From: Nannochloris sp. 'desiccata'
Lineage: Eukaryota > Chlorophyta > Trebouxiophyceae > Chlorellales > Chlorellaceae
Reading direction: 5' to 3'
Length of the DNA stretch: 64,000 bases
Assembly (NCBI GenBank): GCA_019044685.2
Contig: JAGTXX020000009.1
Location: 1,488,001 to 1,552,000, forward strand
Part shown: piece after piece, positions 31,756 through 44,072 of the stretch
Numbering within the stretch: position 1 is the first letter of the stretch
How the letters are laid out: each line of letters starts with the position of its first letter
Notes under the pieces: model-generated
Databases searched by the model: none
Seen by the model: the letters and a program-made list of their open reading frames with translations, nothing else
What the model was told of the DNA's origin: nothing
Program-made: the position numbers and the translations under genes

Positions 31756-34700
31756 ATGTCAGAAAGTGAGGGCGACCTCCTCCCTAGCGAAGATGAAGAT
31801 CAACTTACCCGCAACGCTCCTGCAGAGCCTGGCGATGGAAGCTCCGAAGATAATTATTCTAGCAGTTCTAGCTCAGGTAAGACATTTAAACCTTGCCGTC
31901 GCCAAATTTTTTCTCGATGTTCCCTCCCATTCGTTTATACGATTATATTTAATGGAATTAAATTTTAATTTACTTCCTGCAGAAGATGACGAACCTGGTA
32001 CCTTCTTCGATGAAGAACAAGACCCTTTAGCCTTTCTACAGGGAATGGAAACCTCGGATCGAGCTCCTTATGAATTACTCCGTCGCCGCAATCGAGTCCG
32101 TCCACGTCGCTATGTCCATTCGGCTTCAGAAGACGAAAAAAATAGAGGCACAGAGGGCGAAGAAGAAGAAGAACTTGACGAAGACGAAGATATGGAAGAA
32201 CCAGAGAAGTTAGAAGAGGAAGAAGAAGAAGATCAAGATCAGGACGAGGCTTTTGTGGCTAGAGCTCGGGTGAGAGCTCTTCGTGGAAATGATGCTCTCG
32301 TGATGCTCCCTACCGCGAGTGGTGACGACGGTGCCGTCGGCGTCAACTCTGATGGTGAAGAGAATATCAGAGATGAATGGAATGAAGCGCTCGCTGAACG
32401 ATTCGGCCTTGCACCTCCAGTGAATCGTAAAAAAGCAAGAAGTCGAGAAAAATATCGCCGCCGCCATGGACCATCACGTCGTCGCCGTGACCTTCCAGAG
32501 GAAGTTTCACGCAAACTGGGCGAAGCAAATATTCTATATGCAACACAAAGGCATCAAGAAGCCATCACTTTGTTGCAAGAAATCGTCAGACTCGCTCCAA
32601 ACGCTCCTGATGCTTATCATCTTCTCGGTCTACTTTACGATGAAATAGGAGATGCAAGCAAATCTTTAAATTTCTTTATGATTGCAGCCCATTTGACGCC
32701 AAAACAAGTTGATCTGTGGCGTAGATTAGCAAATATGTCCTCCCAACAAGGACTCGTACGACAAGCATTGTATTGTCTAACTCAAGTAACAAAGCGGGAC
32801 AAGGATGATCAGGATGCCAAATACGATCGAGGAATCTTGTTAAGTCAACTAGGACAACGTAAAAAAGCTATTGAGTTGCTGGAACAGGTCCATACGGCTC
32901 ATCCTGAACATTCAGATGTAGTAAAACAGCTCTCTCGGCTGTATTATCACACGTCCCAACATGATAAGGCGGTCGATATTTTAAAATCGTATTGGGAAAA
33001 GTATCCAGAAACTATGGATTTAACTCATATTAACTTATTAGCAGAATTATTATGTAGTCCCGAACTCGCTTCATGGCAAGAAGCATTAGATGTTCTGGCC
33101 AAAGCACGTAGAGAGCTGCTCAATAATGGTCAAGAGATGCCAATTGAATTAGAAGTGAAATCGGCGCTTGCGACCGCTCGGCTCGGTGACTTGGAAGAAG
33201 CTGAACGACAATTACAACCGTTATTCGAACAGGACGTTGCCGTATATGATGATTTGTTTTCTGCAGTAGCAGATACATTTGAAGCAATAGGGAGGGATGA
33301 AAAGGCAGAGCCGTTTTTAAGAGCACTGGCCGATTGCCCCGCAACATCTCGACTTGAAGTATGGCGTCGTCTTGCAGAGTGCCGTGGGAGGTTACATGGC
33401 CCTACCGCGGTCGTAGATGTTTGGAAACAGTATACAGAAGGTCTAGATCCAACGTACCCTGGTTATATGGACTCTATATATAATTTAGCTGACGCTTTAC
33501 GAACTGCAGGAGATGATGAGGGCGCAACACGAGCACTGAGCCGGCTTGGTGGAGAGCTTCCTGAAGGCTCTCTCGCTGGTATGGATACTCTAACTACTGA
33601 AGAAGATTTGTTGCAACGTGCGAGTGTCTTGAAAGCATGTGGTAGACAAGACTTATTAATTAGTTTAGCTCTGCCATCGTTGAAGGCAACGCTAGCTGCC
33701 TTGGCTATTTCAGATCCTGCTTTGGACGGTCGATGCGGTCCTGCTACGAAAAAGACGCGTGGATATACCCGTAGTAGAACTGCAGCGGCAGCTGCAGCTG
33801 CAGCAGCAGCTCCTGTTGCTGAAGAAGCTGTCTTTGTTGGGTACGTCTCTGACCAACGTCGGAGAGGAAGAAAGAAAAATCAAAATTGGGATGACGAGGA
33901 TAATGAGTACGATGGCATGCAAGATGACGATGTCCCTAGTGCAGAGGAGCTTGTACGTGCAGGAAATGCTGCGTATGTAGCGACAGGAGGGATGCTGGGC
34001 ACAATGTCTTTATCAGCACCAATGCTGCCTGGCGTCTTAAAAGAAGCTGAAACTTTCCAGCTAATGGTGGACACGGCTTTAAATTTAATCTCCAGTGGGA
34101 GAGCTACTGAAGCACGTAATTTAGCTGAATTAGCAGTGGAAGTGTTGGGTAAAAGGTCTCCAAATAGAAGGAAAAGAGATACTATGCGACTGCTCGCGGG
34201 AAAAGCGGCTTTGCTTGAAGGAGATTTGAATGCTGCGTTACAGTGGCTGAAATCACCAGCAACTCGTTGGAACGCTTCCCCTGCTCCGTGGAATGCATTT
34301 TCACAGGTGCAAGCTGCTGCAGGTGGTGCACGGCAAACAATTAAGTTTTTAGCACCATTGAGAGCGAGAAATAGTACCTCATTACCGCTTGCTCTTATGC
34401 TAGGTCACGCTCATTTGCAAGCTGGAGCCTACGCTTCAGCGCTAAGTGAATACTTTCAAGCATATAGATTCGCTCCTGATGAGCCTCTGGTACTCTTGTG
34501 TATCGCCTCTGCTTTAGTGAATCAGGCAGCTTCTAAGCACGTTCCTGATAGGCACGCTGCGGTACTGCAAGCGTTTGGATTTTTACAAGAGTATAGCAGG
34601 AAGAGGAGAGATCCAATAGAGGCAGCGTATAATGCAGGAAGAGCTGCCCAGCATTTGTCGCTTAACTTCCTTGCTGTACCGTTGTATGAGCAAGCTTTAG

Positions 34701-34936
34701 CGGCTGCTCGAAAAGAAAATGCCGGTCACGGGGGTGGTGATGGCGATGTGAGAGCTGTCGCTGCTGCTTCGGGCTCTGGTGCTGTTCCAATGAACATGGA
34801 TGGATTAGTTTCTCCTACTGTGAATAATCAGTATAGCGTTGCCCCTGAAGCAGCATTTAATCTTTCTTTGATTCTCAAAGCGTCTGGAGCGACATGTCTT
34901 GCAAAAAAGGTGCGCAAGAAACATTTGACATTTTGA
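31756..34936 (+). CDS. TFC4/GTF3C3: TFIIIC TPR subunit (TFC4/GTF3C3-like)
   Basis: Subunit of general transcription factor IIIC, which binds internal promoters of tRNA genes and recruits TFIIIB. Exons 31756-31876 and 31983-34936 are joined in phase 1, giving 1,024 aa. The N-terminal 170 residues are highly acidic (EEEEELDEDEDMEEPEK). Tandem TPR repeats begin at about residue 230 (ANILYATQRHQEAITLLQEI, then APDAYHLLGLLYDEIGDASK and LVRQALYCLTQVTKRDK). The LPEEVSRKLGEAN phrase just before the first repeat is typical of this subunit. A second TPR array occupies the C-terminal third after a basic Ala-rich linker. Length and order match yeast tau131 and human TFIIIC102. Confidence 0.88.
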
Positions 34937-35098
34937 GATGAAAGGTTTTAGTAAAGTGCTTCCTAATAATTTTACAGAAAATACATTGATGCAATTGATA
35001 CTATACAGTCAATTGACGTGAAAAATCGTGACAATAGATATATATGTTTAGTTGTTTATTAGAGTACACTCATTATTAATTATTATACATCGGCGTAT

Positions 35099-37613
35099 TT
35101 ATCCGTTTTCTTCCTGAGCTTCTTTCCCAGCTAAGGACGAGCACACTGCCCACCGTACAGCAGCAGCAGACGCACACCGTCTCAATTTCACTTCATCAAC
35201 AGTATCTAACTTAAAAGCTGGCGTTGTATCTACTACCCCTACTCCCTCTCCCTCTCCTGTTGCCACGTTTCCTGTCTTTCTACCATATTTCTCGCTGGTG
35301 GGAGAGATTGCACCTGCTTCTGCAGATAAGAAATGAAGTACAGTCCCAGCACGGCAGTACAATTTTTCACTGCGAATGTAATTACCCAAAAGCTCTTCTG
35401 AAGCTGCTTCTTCAGCCCAAAGCAGTGCCGCTGAGTGGCAGGCTTGCCACGGGTTGGGCAGAAAAGTAGTATTACTATTACTATCATGTTTAGTTATATC
35501 GGACGTAGTATTCATTTCTTTTTTTAAAGCTGCTGCAGTAAATTCGGCTCTGTGTAATACAGCCGAGGCTTCCTCGTGGAGTGCCACTCCGGCATCTTCT
35601 GACCGACCGCCATGACTGCCGCTGATTGTATTGCCGCTACTCTCTGCACTCCCAAGGTTGCTGCTGTGCATGCTATGCTTCTGGTGGTCGTGGTGAACAT
35701 CAGAGTTGCTGTCACTGGTATATAACTCAGCCAGAGTATCCTCCTCGGCAGCGTCATTGGTAGAAGGCTCTTTTCTGCCTGTGGCACTAGTACCACCACC
35801 GGACAGCACGAGATCATAAAGTTGCAACGAGGCTATATAAAAAGAAAGCTGCTGAGCTAAAATTTCGGTTTGAAGAGTCTTGGATTTTGAATTCAGAGGG
35901 TTCTTTTTCTCTAATTCTGTGCCTAGAGTATTCAGAATACCTGCCATGGTTCTAAGAAAAGACCGTCGGCTCGCTGCTTGCCAGGGCACTGCATCAAATA
36001 CTACTGCCCCTGTATGGTGATGGCGTTGATGCTGATCACCGTGACTGGATGAGATACCTGAAGGATCTTCATTTATTCTTCTTTTATTCTCTTTTTGCTG
36101 CGATTGAGAATGAAGGAGGAAAGCCTCTTGCGGAGCGGCAGCTGTTTTCACAGCAGGCTTTCTTGTTATTGTATCGGCACTGCGAGGCACCCCAGACTCT
36201 TGCACTGGAGGTGTTGCGGCTAATATTGGCGCTGCTTTAGTAGTAGAATTTCTGGCAGAAACCAATACATAATCATCATCATCTTCATATTCCTCCTTTC
36301 CACCAATCCCGTCACCAGCACCAGGAACACCATTAAGACCACGTTGATTCTGAACAACAGGCAAAGGAGGTCTCTGTGTTTGTATAGGGCGTCTCATACT
36401 CACCAATCGTGGTTTGAACTGCTCAGTTAACTGAGAAACAGGCGCTGCTTCTGGTGCCGCTGCCCTCGTTACCACTGTTGCCGTCGTTGCCGCAATCTCA
36501 GAGAACGATGCAGCACTTGCAGCATCATTCACCACACCACCGCTATCTTCGAATCCTACAATCTGTTGAGGATATTGGGTAGACCCACGTCTTTTCTCTT
36601 TACTGAGATTATCACCACTATTTCCAGCGTCCCTGCCACTCGCCTTAGCACTCGCGAGAAGGAAAGGGTGATCAAAAAATTCTTCAAACGTCAATCTGTC
36701 AGCGACATTCCTCTTTAATAACGCATACACCAACGCTCGACACTCTTGGGACAACCCTGTAGCAACTTCAGGAGGTAGTCTCGCTTCTCTATCGCGTATA
36801 TTACGTATTAATGCGACTTGATTGCCTCCAGTATAAGGAGGTCTGCCTGCTAAAGCTTCATATAAAATGGTCCCGACACTCCATAAATCGGCTTTTGCAT
36901 CGTATTTTTGAGAAAGAAGGATCTCTGGCGCCATGTATAGAGGTGAACCGCACAGAGTTTCAGCCATGAGATGAGGGCCAAGGGCACGGGCGAAGCCAAA
37001 GTCTGCTATTTTTAGAGTTGGGGGAGGAGGAAGGGTGTTGGTGGCAGTGTCGGTGGTCGTGGCGGGGGTGGCGAGAAGGAGGTTTTGAGGCTTTAAATCG
37101 CGCTGCAAAGAAAATAAAAGTATAATGGGAGGAGGCGTAAAATTAAAGGCGTGATTTATAGTTGTTTGAAGGAATAGAATAGAATAAATGCAAGTTAGGA
37201 AACCTTACATGAACCAGGTGGTGTGTCCACATTTCTCGAAGCCCTGCCGCTAGATCTTGCATTAGATATCTAATATCCTTTTCAGAGATCTTTCCTTTTG
37301 ACTTAAAATATTGTGACAGATCGCCACCAGAGCAGTATTCCATAATAAGAAACATCTTTCCATGGGTTTCAAGGACCTCGTAGAGCTGGACGACGTTTTG
37401 GTGAGAGATTCGGGAGAGGACAGAAATCTCACTTTCAAGGCTTTGACGTAGCCTGGAGTTGAGTTTAGTCAAGTTTATTTCCTTGATAGCGGCTGGGCAA
37501 GATGTTGCTCGGTGGGTTGCCTTCCAGACGACCGCAAAAGAACCTTGTCCGAGAGGCTGAGGATCGACGAGCCAGTCTCCAATGCAGCGCTGCCCTGACT
37601 CCGTTGCAGACAT
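35099..37613 (-). CDS. ATG1: ATG1/ULK-type autophagy kinase
   Basis: Ser/Thr kinase that starts autophagosome formation. Exons 37209-37613 and 35099-37102 are joined in phase 0, giving 802 aa. The start is the ATG at 37613; the frame is open upstream only from a non-ATG. The kinase domain has LGQGSFAVVWKA (Gly loop), Lys 44 in AAIKEI, the HRDLKPQNLL catalytic loop split by the intron, DFGFA (about 169-171) and the APE region in YMAPEILLSQ. The glycine-rich loop and FGFAR match ATG1/ULK kinases. The middle is long, Ser/Thr/Ala-rich and disordered. The C-terminal 200 residues contain helices (ALLWAEEAASEELLGNYIRS) like the MIT-type domain that binds ATG13. Confidence 0.9.
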
Positions 37614-38261
37614 AGAAGGTAGATGGAGAAGTACTTTGAAATTATTATATGTGTATAATAGGTCAGATAGGGTCTCGGAGTGCTTGCAGCAGAACAAGAT
37701 CGACAACTCCGACAAATCTAATTAGAGCTTGAGAAGCTCACGTTCCAGCGCATTGGGTAGTTTATGCACGTATGGCGCGATGCTTCAGTTTTGCTTAAAA
37801 TTTATGAACTGATAAAACAACTTTTGACGATGCTTTACTGTGGGGTAAAGTTTGAAAAATGAGCTGAGAAGCTGGCGTTGCAATTGGCGCCTGCGCACTT
37901 GCAAGATCTCAAATTGCTTTCTGCTATCAGAAATTTGGACTCACAGGTATGCCACTTACATAGTAAAGAACATCTAGACAAAGTATTCGAAAGAAGAGAC
38001 ATGATAAGGAAGAAAATGATGAAATTGGAAAATTTTTAGCAAGGGGAGCCTTGTTGAAAACCAAGTACAAGTACACATCAAAATCCCATTCTAGGTTCCT
38101 TCTCAAGGATTTTCTATGATTTTCTAGAATGCAAGCTTGTCATAGTCCGTGATGGTGTAGAAGAAGGGTGGCCAGCAGTAGCGTGTGGCATCGCTGCGGT
38201 GGGCGCTTTGGCAAAAATTTGCCAAAGAGTCCTTGAAAAGACACCACGCAAGGACAACCCT
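37614..38261. other. Intergenic, no gene seen
   Basis: About 650 bp covers the ATG1 upstream region and the 3' UTR of the small secreted-protein gene; both are on the minus strand. The sequence is AT-rich. Short frames on either strand show no coding character. Confidence 0.45.
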
Positions 38262-38706
38262 TTACTTCTTGGCAGGCTTGGAGGCATGCTTACCAACGGG
38301 ATTGGCAGCGGGGGAGGCCTTTCCCTTGGGGGCAGCAGGTTTGGCGCACGCAGCGGCAGGGGAGCATTCACCCTGCAGAATAAATAAAGAAAGGGCGGTT
38401 GTTGTCAAAGATCAAGAAAGATGTGATCAAGAGTCGAAAGGACGAAAGTGATACTACCAAAATACAGCAATTGCATCAAACCTATATAGTCTGAAATACT
38501 ACTTGCAATAGGTTGCAAAGTAAAGCTTCAAAGTGGGCTAGTCAAAATGGCCCTTGGTGACATGACCGAGGAATCACAACGCTTACCTTCTTGGGGCCCG
38601 CCGCGGGGGGCATGGTCTTCTTGGTATCTTGCTTGGAAGCCTGAAGCGTAGGCGAGAGAAGCATGAGTAAAGAAATCAAGGTAGAGAGGTAACGGTCAAC
38701 AACCAT
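38262..38706 (-). CDS. Small secreted Lys/Ala/Pro-rich basic protein, 76 aa
   Basis: Exons 38587-38706 (40 codons) and 38262-38372 (36 codons plus TAA) are joined in phase 0 (donor GTAAGC, acceptor CTGCAG). The first 23 residues, MVVDRYLSTLISLLMLLSPT then LQA, form a textbook signal peptide. The mature part is very basic (KTMPPAAGPKKGECSPAAAC, KPAAPKGKASPAANPVGK) with two Cys six residues apart and a PAKK end. Codon use in the mature part is strongly GC-ending, like the H1-like gene at 26 kb, suggesting high expression. It resembles an H1 tail fused to a secretory leader. Possible roles include cell-wall, adhesive or antimicrobial peptide; none can be proven. An upstream spliced leader frame (MKSTPIKLFSFLLLSTSVSY, from about 38869) may belong to the 5' UTR. 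Confidence 0.6.
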
Positions 38707-39453
38707 GATGGAGAGATTCTGGGGAAATAAATAAAAGAAGAGTAGACAGTACTAGGACATGTTGTTCTTATAGTCTTACCATTATAAGGAGTTGAACGTG
38801 GTGGTGGAGGATAAGAAACTGAGGTAGAGAGTAAAAGGAATGAAAAAAGCTTGATGGGGGTTGACTTCATATACCTTGAGAATGTGGTCGACTGAATTTG
38901 ATCCAGGAGAGGACCTTATTTGTCACCTTGTGTCCAGTGGTGATAGAAGCAGCTAATAAAACTTTCTTTATTTCTTAAGACAGGTGGAAAGGCCTTTGCT
39001 CAAAGAATCACTGCCAGCGCTAACGGAGGCAGCGGCGGTGTTTGTTACATCTAGAAGAGCGTCGTTACAAGAGCTAAGATATTCCTTTTGCGGGCAAAAA
39101 GTCTTGTATGAGTAAGGTTTTATGTTTCCCGGATGGTTTCTTATTATTGTGGGACCTGTATTGCAGTTCTAATTCAGGCCGTTAGTTTGCCCAACAAGCT
39201 TCGAAGGTCAGCGACCAGATTGTCACGTCACCAACGTTATATTAATAACTCGCACCCTGCTCTTGATCGCCATTAAAAAATCAAGAAAAACTTATTTCGA
39301 GTAAATACATATATTAATACGCATCCATTGAAGGCTGTTCGCCTACGTTGGCTCCCGGCTTCGATAATTGCTGCGAAAACATCCGCCTTTTCTGTCAAAC
39401 CTTTGATAGAAAATATATAATAGATACGGTAACCACCCGAATTTAAATTCGAA
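38707..39453. promoter_or_regulatory. Divergent region upstream of hydrogenase and secreted-peptide gene
   Basis: About 750 bp. The left part likely holds a 5' UTR exon and intron of the secreted-peptide gene (donor GTAAGA near 38780, acceptor CCCCAG near 38719). The right part is the hydrogenase promoter region, which in green algae usually responds to anoxia. I could not identify specific response elements with confidence. Confidence 0.4.
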
Positions 39454-41065
39454 ATGAAGTGTCTAATACTTCATCCAACCCCGAGCGTGGCCGGAAATGC
39501 TTTGGTTGCTGGTCATGCACGCTGCATTGGAAAATCAAGCTTACTTATTTTCAGGCCTCGAATTTACAAGCAAGGCGAGACATGTAACCATGTTTGCTAT
39601 TTAATAGTTATCACAATAGTTCCACCTGGACATGCTTCTGTGATTTATTGAGTTAAAGGTTTAACTAACATTCATCTTACTTTCGCCAATCAACGGTGCA
39701 GGTCTGAGATTTGGAGTGCGTGCATTTAAAGAAGGAGAAGCGCCAGCCGCTCCTGCTCCTATTGCTGCTGCACCAAAGCCTGATGTCGATCATATCAAGC
39801 TTGTGCAAGAGCAGTTAGCGTCCAAAAGTCGTGTGACTATCGCCCTAGTAGCTCCTGCCGTTCGTGTTGCAATTGGTGAAGATCTCGGCCTTCCAGCTGG
39901 CGTTGCCGCCACTGGCAAGCTCGTTACCGCTCTTCGCCTCTTAGGCTTTGACTACGTTTTTGACGTCCTTGCTGGCGCTGATATCACCATCATGGAGGAA
40001 GGCACTGAACTGTTGCATCGTATTCGTGACGGGGGCGTGCTACCCATGTTTACGAGTTGTTGCCCAGGCTGGATTGAGTTTGTAGAAAAATGTGACCCAG
40101 ACTTGATTCCTCACCTTTCCACCGCGAAATCTCCACACATGATGGAGGGCGCCTTAATTAAAGAATACTTTTCCCAGAAAATTGGTAAATCCGACTCTGA
40201 ATTGTCTTTAGTATCCATCATGCCCTGCGTTAGGAAACAAGGCGAGGCTGACCGGATTCACTTCCAAACAAAAACTGGTGCACGAGAAGTCGACCATGTT
40301 TTAACTACAAAGGATATTGCCAATATGATAAAGGAGCGAGGTATAGATTTTGAAAGCCTTCCTGAAAGCGAATTTGACCCCTTTATGGGAATTGGTACTG
40401 GAGCAGGGGCAATTTTTGGTACGACTGGAGGTGTCATGGAAGCTGCCCTGCGTACCGTTGTAGAAGTTGCTGGTGGGGAAAAGATGGAAAAACCCGTCTA
40501 TGAAGCTGTCCGAGGTCTTGATGGGGTGAGAGAAGCTACTGTAACGATCCCTGCCAACCCAGATGGTCCTCTGCACAACACCGAGCCGGTAGATGTGCAT
40601 GTTGCTGTTGCCAATGGACTTGGAAATGCTAAAAAAATAGTGAAAAAAGTGGAAGATGGCACCGCAAACTATCATTTTGTAGAAGTTATGGCCTGTCCCG
40701 GTGGATGTATCGGCGGAGGTGGGCAACCCAGGTCTAAAGATAAAGAGATTCTGCAAAAAAGGCAAAGTGCACTCTATGGAGTCGACGAAAGAAAGACGCT
40801 ACGCAGGTCTCACGAGAATCCTATAGTCCGAGAAATATATGGAGAATACCTCGGTGAACCATGCTCTGAAAAGGCACATGAGTTATTGCATACCCATTAT
40901 GTAGAATGTGGCCCAGGGAAATTTGATATTACTGCTCCACCACCAGAGGCCCCTGCTTGCGATATCGACCTTGAAGGGGAAGAATGCTTGACAAGCGAAA
41001 ATGAATTGTGTGAAATGTCTTCTTCGTCTGCTGAATCCAGTGATGAAGATGCGCTGAGGAACTAG
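39454..41065 (+). CDS. HYDA: Algal-type [FeFe]-hydrogenase, predicted chloroplast
   Basis: Reduces protons to H2 using electrons from ferredoxin. Exons 39454-39583 and 39702-41065 are joined in phase 1 (donor GTAACC), giving 497 aa. The first 55 residues lack acidic residues and look like a plastid transit peptide. All three H-cluster motifs are intact: TSCCPGW (Cys about 163 for proton transfer, Cys about 164 as ligand), MPCVRKQGEADR (Cys about 219), MACPGGCIGGGGQPR (Cys about 375 and 379). No N-terminal FeS domains are present, as in other green algae. Differences from Chlamydomonas HYDA1 (from general knowledge): the long insertion before the third motif is missing, ACPAGC reads ACPGGC, and a 53-residue acidic extension with four Cys follows LLHTHYV. 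Maturases are not in this window. Confidence 0.95.
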
Positions 41066-41616
41066 TAGGTGTCCATATTAGGACTGTTTAGTATTGTTAT
41101 TTGAGAAGACCACGGCGTGGGTGGCGGAGGTGGTGGTATCTTTTTTTTTCCTTTATTTTTTTGCATCGTTCCTTTTCTTTTAAATTATATCAGTATTTGC
41201 TATTTTGTTTAGAATGCGATTTCTTTTCTGCTTCTTCTTTTCGATGATGTTATAGTTACCGCTGAAACTAGCTTTAAGATAATTATATTATAATAAGCTG
41301 CTTTGCTGCACAGCGGGGCTGGGCTAGGATGTCAGCAACGGAAAATTGCAATCAGGAGCAATTTCAAGATGCGCCAGGCCATTAATTAGATTAAAGACAT
41401 AGGTCAAAGCAGTTTAGGAAAGCTGATCAGACGCTAAACTGATTTCTTTTGCTACCGAAGGCAAATTCAATTCGAAATTTTGAATTTAGAGAGGACCAAT
41501 ATTTGCCACTTTAGGCTCTTGCCAACGGTTAATCTTGCTCGTTATTTAACAAAGGTTAGACTCAAACGATTATCTGACCTTTATATACAGCCTGGCCTGC
41601 TGATCTGATCAAAATC
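41066..41616. other. Intergenic, no gene seen
   Basis: About 550 bp, AT-rich, holds the hydrogenase 3' UTR (a T-rich stretch near 41141-41215) and the promoter of the next plus-strand gene. TATATACAG occurs about 30 bp before the next ATG. Nothing coding is seen. Confidence 0.45.
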
Positions 41617-43609
41617 ATGACGACAAAGCAAGCTGGGTCTGCGAAGTCTGCTAAAGCAGGGTAAGTGTACATCAGCGGATAGAATCTTTATAATTGCATC
41701 CACAAGATTGTGAAATCCTCGCTTTTAAAGCAACCTACTGCCCGTTTAGACTCTGAACGTACTCTTTCCCGGCTCTCACAACCGCTCCCCTCTCTTTGCC
41801 CCTTTTTGCAGAGCACCCAATGAAACCATCGCGCTCCTTCAAAAACTCGCCGCAAACAAAAAGAAACGCAATGCCGCCCGTGAAGCTGAATTACAGCAAC
41901 GTGCAGCCTTCTTAGAAAGCGAACAGCGGGCCGCTGAGAAAGACGTCACCGCCGCCGCCACCACCACCACCCTCCTTGGCACTCGCAGGCCTGTTAGAGC
42001 AGATACAACCTTAACTGATATCTCTGCACTGCAAGAAAAATTGGGATTAGGAGGATCTTCTAGTGGTTATCTAGATACAGAGAAAATTCTTCACGCTGCG
42101 GAGCCTGCTGAGCCGACAAGTGATGTTGATGCCAACATTGCCGCTGCGATAAAAGAGGCTTTGACCTCTTTGGGTCTCTATAACTCCACTTTAATTGCCT
42201 ACTTCCAAGATGAGGATCGTATTATGGCAAGCGAGGTGTTTAGAAATGCGGTTATTTCAGGCGTTGTGGCGACTCAGGCTATAAAAAAGAAGCATTGCAG
42301 TGATGAAACAGCTTTGGCGTTATTCACTCTGTTGGCTTTTTCGAGTGATGGAGAGCTTGCTGGAGCTGCGTTCAGGAGTTTATTATGCATGTTAGGGGAA
42401 GATACCATTCACAATGGAACTGGGGTAGATGCTGGGTATGGATATTACACAGGAACAGATAGAGACACAGCAAGCTCATCCTTGGAGCTTTCTGTCAAGG
42501 CGGTCCCGACGGCCGCAGCCATCTTGCAAGCTCTGGAACAGAATGGATACATGCCTGCTGGTAACAGCGGCAATAAATCCCAAAGAAAAGGGAATGGCAA
42601 AGATAGAGCAGAAGAACTTAACGAAGAAGAAGAAGGCAAAGAGCAAGTACAAAACGAAAACACCCTACGTGTCTATTCCATCATGCTCTTATTGCACATC
42701 TCCGTTGCCGTCTGCAATCACTGCACTCGCAAACCTGAGGCTGCTAAAAAGGCTTTATCCCCCTCTGATGTCTCTAATCTTCTCATTGCTGTGATGTACA
42801 TGGGTTTGGATGCTGCTGCGGTACGATTACAACCAAATCTGGACGCAGCATGCATAGCACTTCTTGGCGCATTTACCGATGATGACTGGAATCGTCAACT
42901 CCCTCTTTTATCTAGAAGAATTTCTGAAATGGGAAAATCTTCACGTTCTAGGCTACGTCTACTGCGTCAATTACCCGTAGATGATCGTTCCGTCCGCTAC
43001 AGAGTCAGGCAACTGCAGCGTTTTGCCGGATGCATTCTCGTAGAAAAAATCTTACCTGCGAACTTAAACTCCTCATCTTCGGCTATTCCTTCCCGTGGAC
43101 TCATCGGCGCACCAGATCCTACAGATATCTTACTCTCCCAACCCTGGTTTAGGAATCCCAAAGCAGTGGTGTCGGCTGCAATCTCTCCTTCCTCTGTTAC
43201 CGAGAAAACCCCCCCTCCGGCCTATATGACTACAGATGTGGAGCTCTTGTTGCATCTCTGTGATTTGCTACTCTGGCCTTCTGCGCTGCGGGCAGTAAAA
43301 GATAGGTATGTAGCTTCCTGTGCTGCGAGTCCTTCTCCAGTCAAACAGGACTCTATGAGGATGATTACTGCCCCCGAAGATGATGAAGGGATGCTTGATG
43401 CTGATGGTAACACCGGGACGACCAACGCTGAAAAGGAGCCCAAGCTTTCTGCCGATTTTTTGGCAGCGTGGAGTAGCTTTTTAACTGGAATCGTGAAAAA
43501 TATTAGGACGTTGCAGCCTGAAGAGATGGCGGTGAAGACTTTGGCGAGTAGACTTGAGTTTAAATATAAAGAAACAGTGGAGAAACCGCTTTGGGCTCTG
43601 AGTCCTTGA
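41617..43609 (+). CDS. Unrecognised 613-aa protein (possible SLF2/FAM178-like)
   Basis: Exons 41617-41660 and 41812-43609 are joined in phase 2. The 14-codon first exon is basic (MTTKQAGSAKSAKA). An Ala/Lys/Arg-rich helix follows (LLQKLAANKKKRNAAREAEL), then a largely helical body. The region WNRQLPLLSRRISEMGKSSR followed by SRLRLLRQLP and a run of Arg/Leu-rich helices recalls the conserved core of FAM178/SLF2 proteins that tether SMC5/6. This match is by eye and weak. No catalytic motifs, signal peptide or transmembrane helices. An acidic low-complexity insert (EELNEEEEGKEQ) lies near residue 200. Confidence 0.75.
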
Positions 43610-44072
43610 GGCGACTTTTTCTTTTTATCCGTTTTGCTTTGTTTTCCTAAGTTTTTTTACACCTTTATCATTTATTTGTAAAGAAAAAATAGGGTTTTGA
43701 GAATAGCATACACCTGCCCTTAGCTCATCTCATTATTTAGCTGTCTTAATAAATTATTGTATACTTCTCCACGCTTTTTGTGAGGTGGTTGCAGCTGCAT
43801 AAAAATGTGATTTCAAGCTTTTTTTGCGAAAAGTGAGGGAACACGAACGGACTGAAATATCAAGAAAAATGGGAAATATTGTATGTATAGACAAAGGAAA
43901 GGGTGTGGAAGTCTCTCAAGGCCGAAATCACTATTTATTTCAGCGAGAAGGCAGACAACAGCAAGTATTATGTAAAATTTTTTTGAGATTTTTTTAGGGT
44001 TTAAGCTATGAAGGCAATATATAGCTTGCTCTCTTTTTAAATATTTTATCCTATATATACTAGAACTATAAG
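43610..44072. other. Convergent 3' region
   Basis: About 460 bp, AT-rich, lies between the stops of the preceding plus-strand gene and the minus-strand kinase. It contains several TTTTTT and TATATA tracts. Consistent with two 3' UTRs; no gene is seen. Confidence 0.5.
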
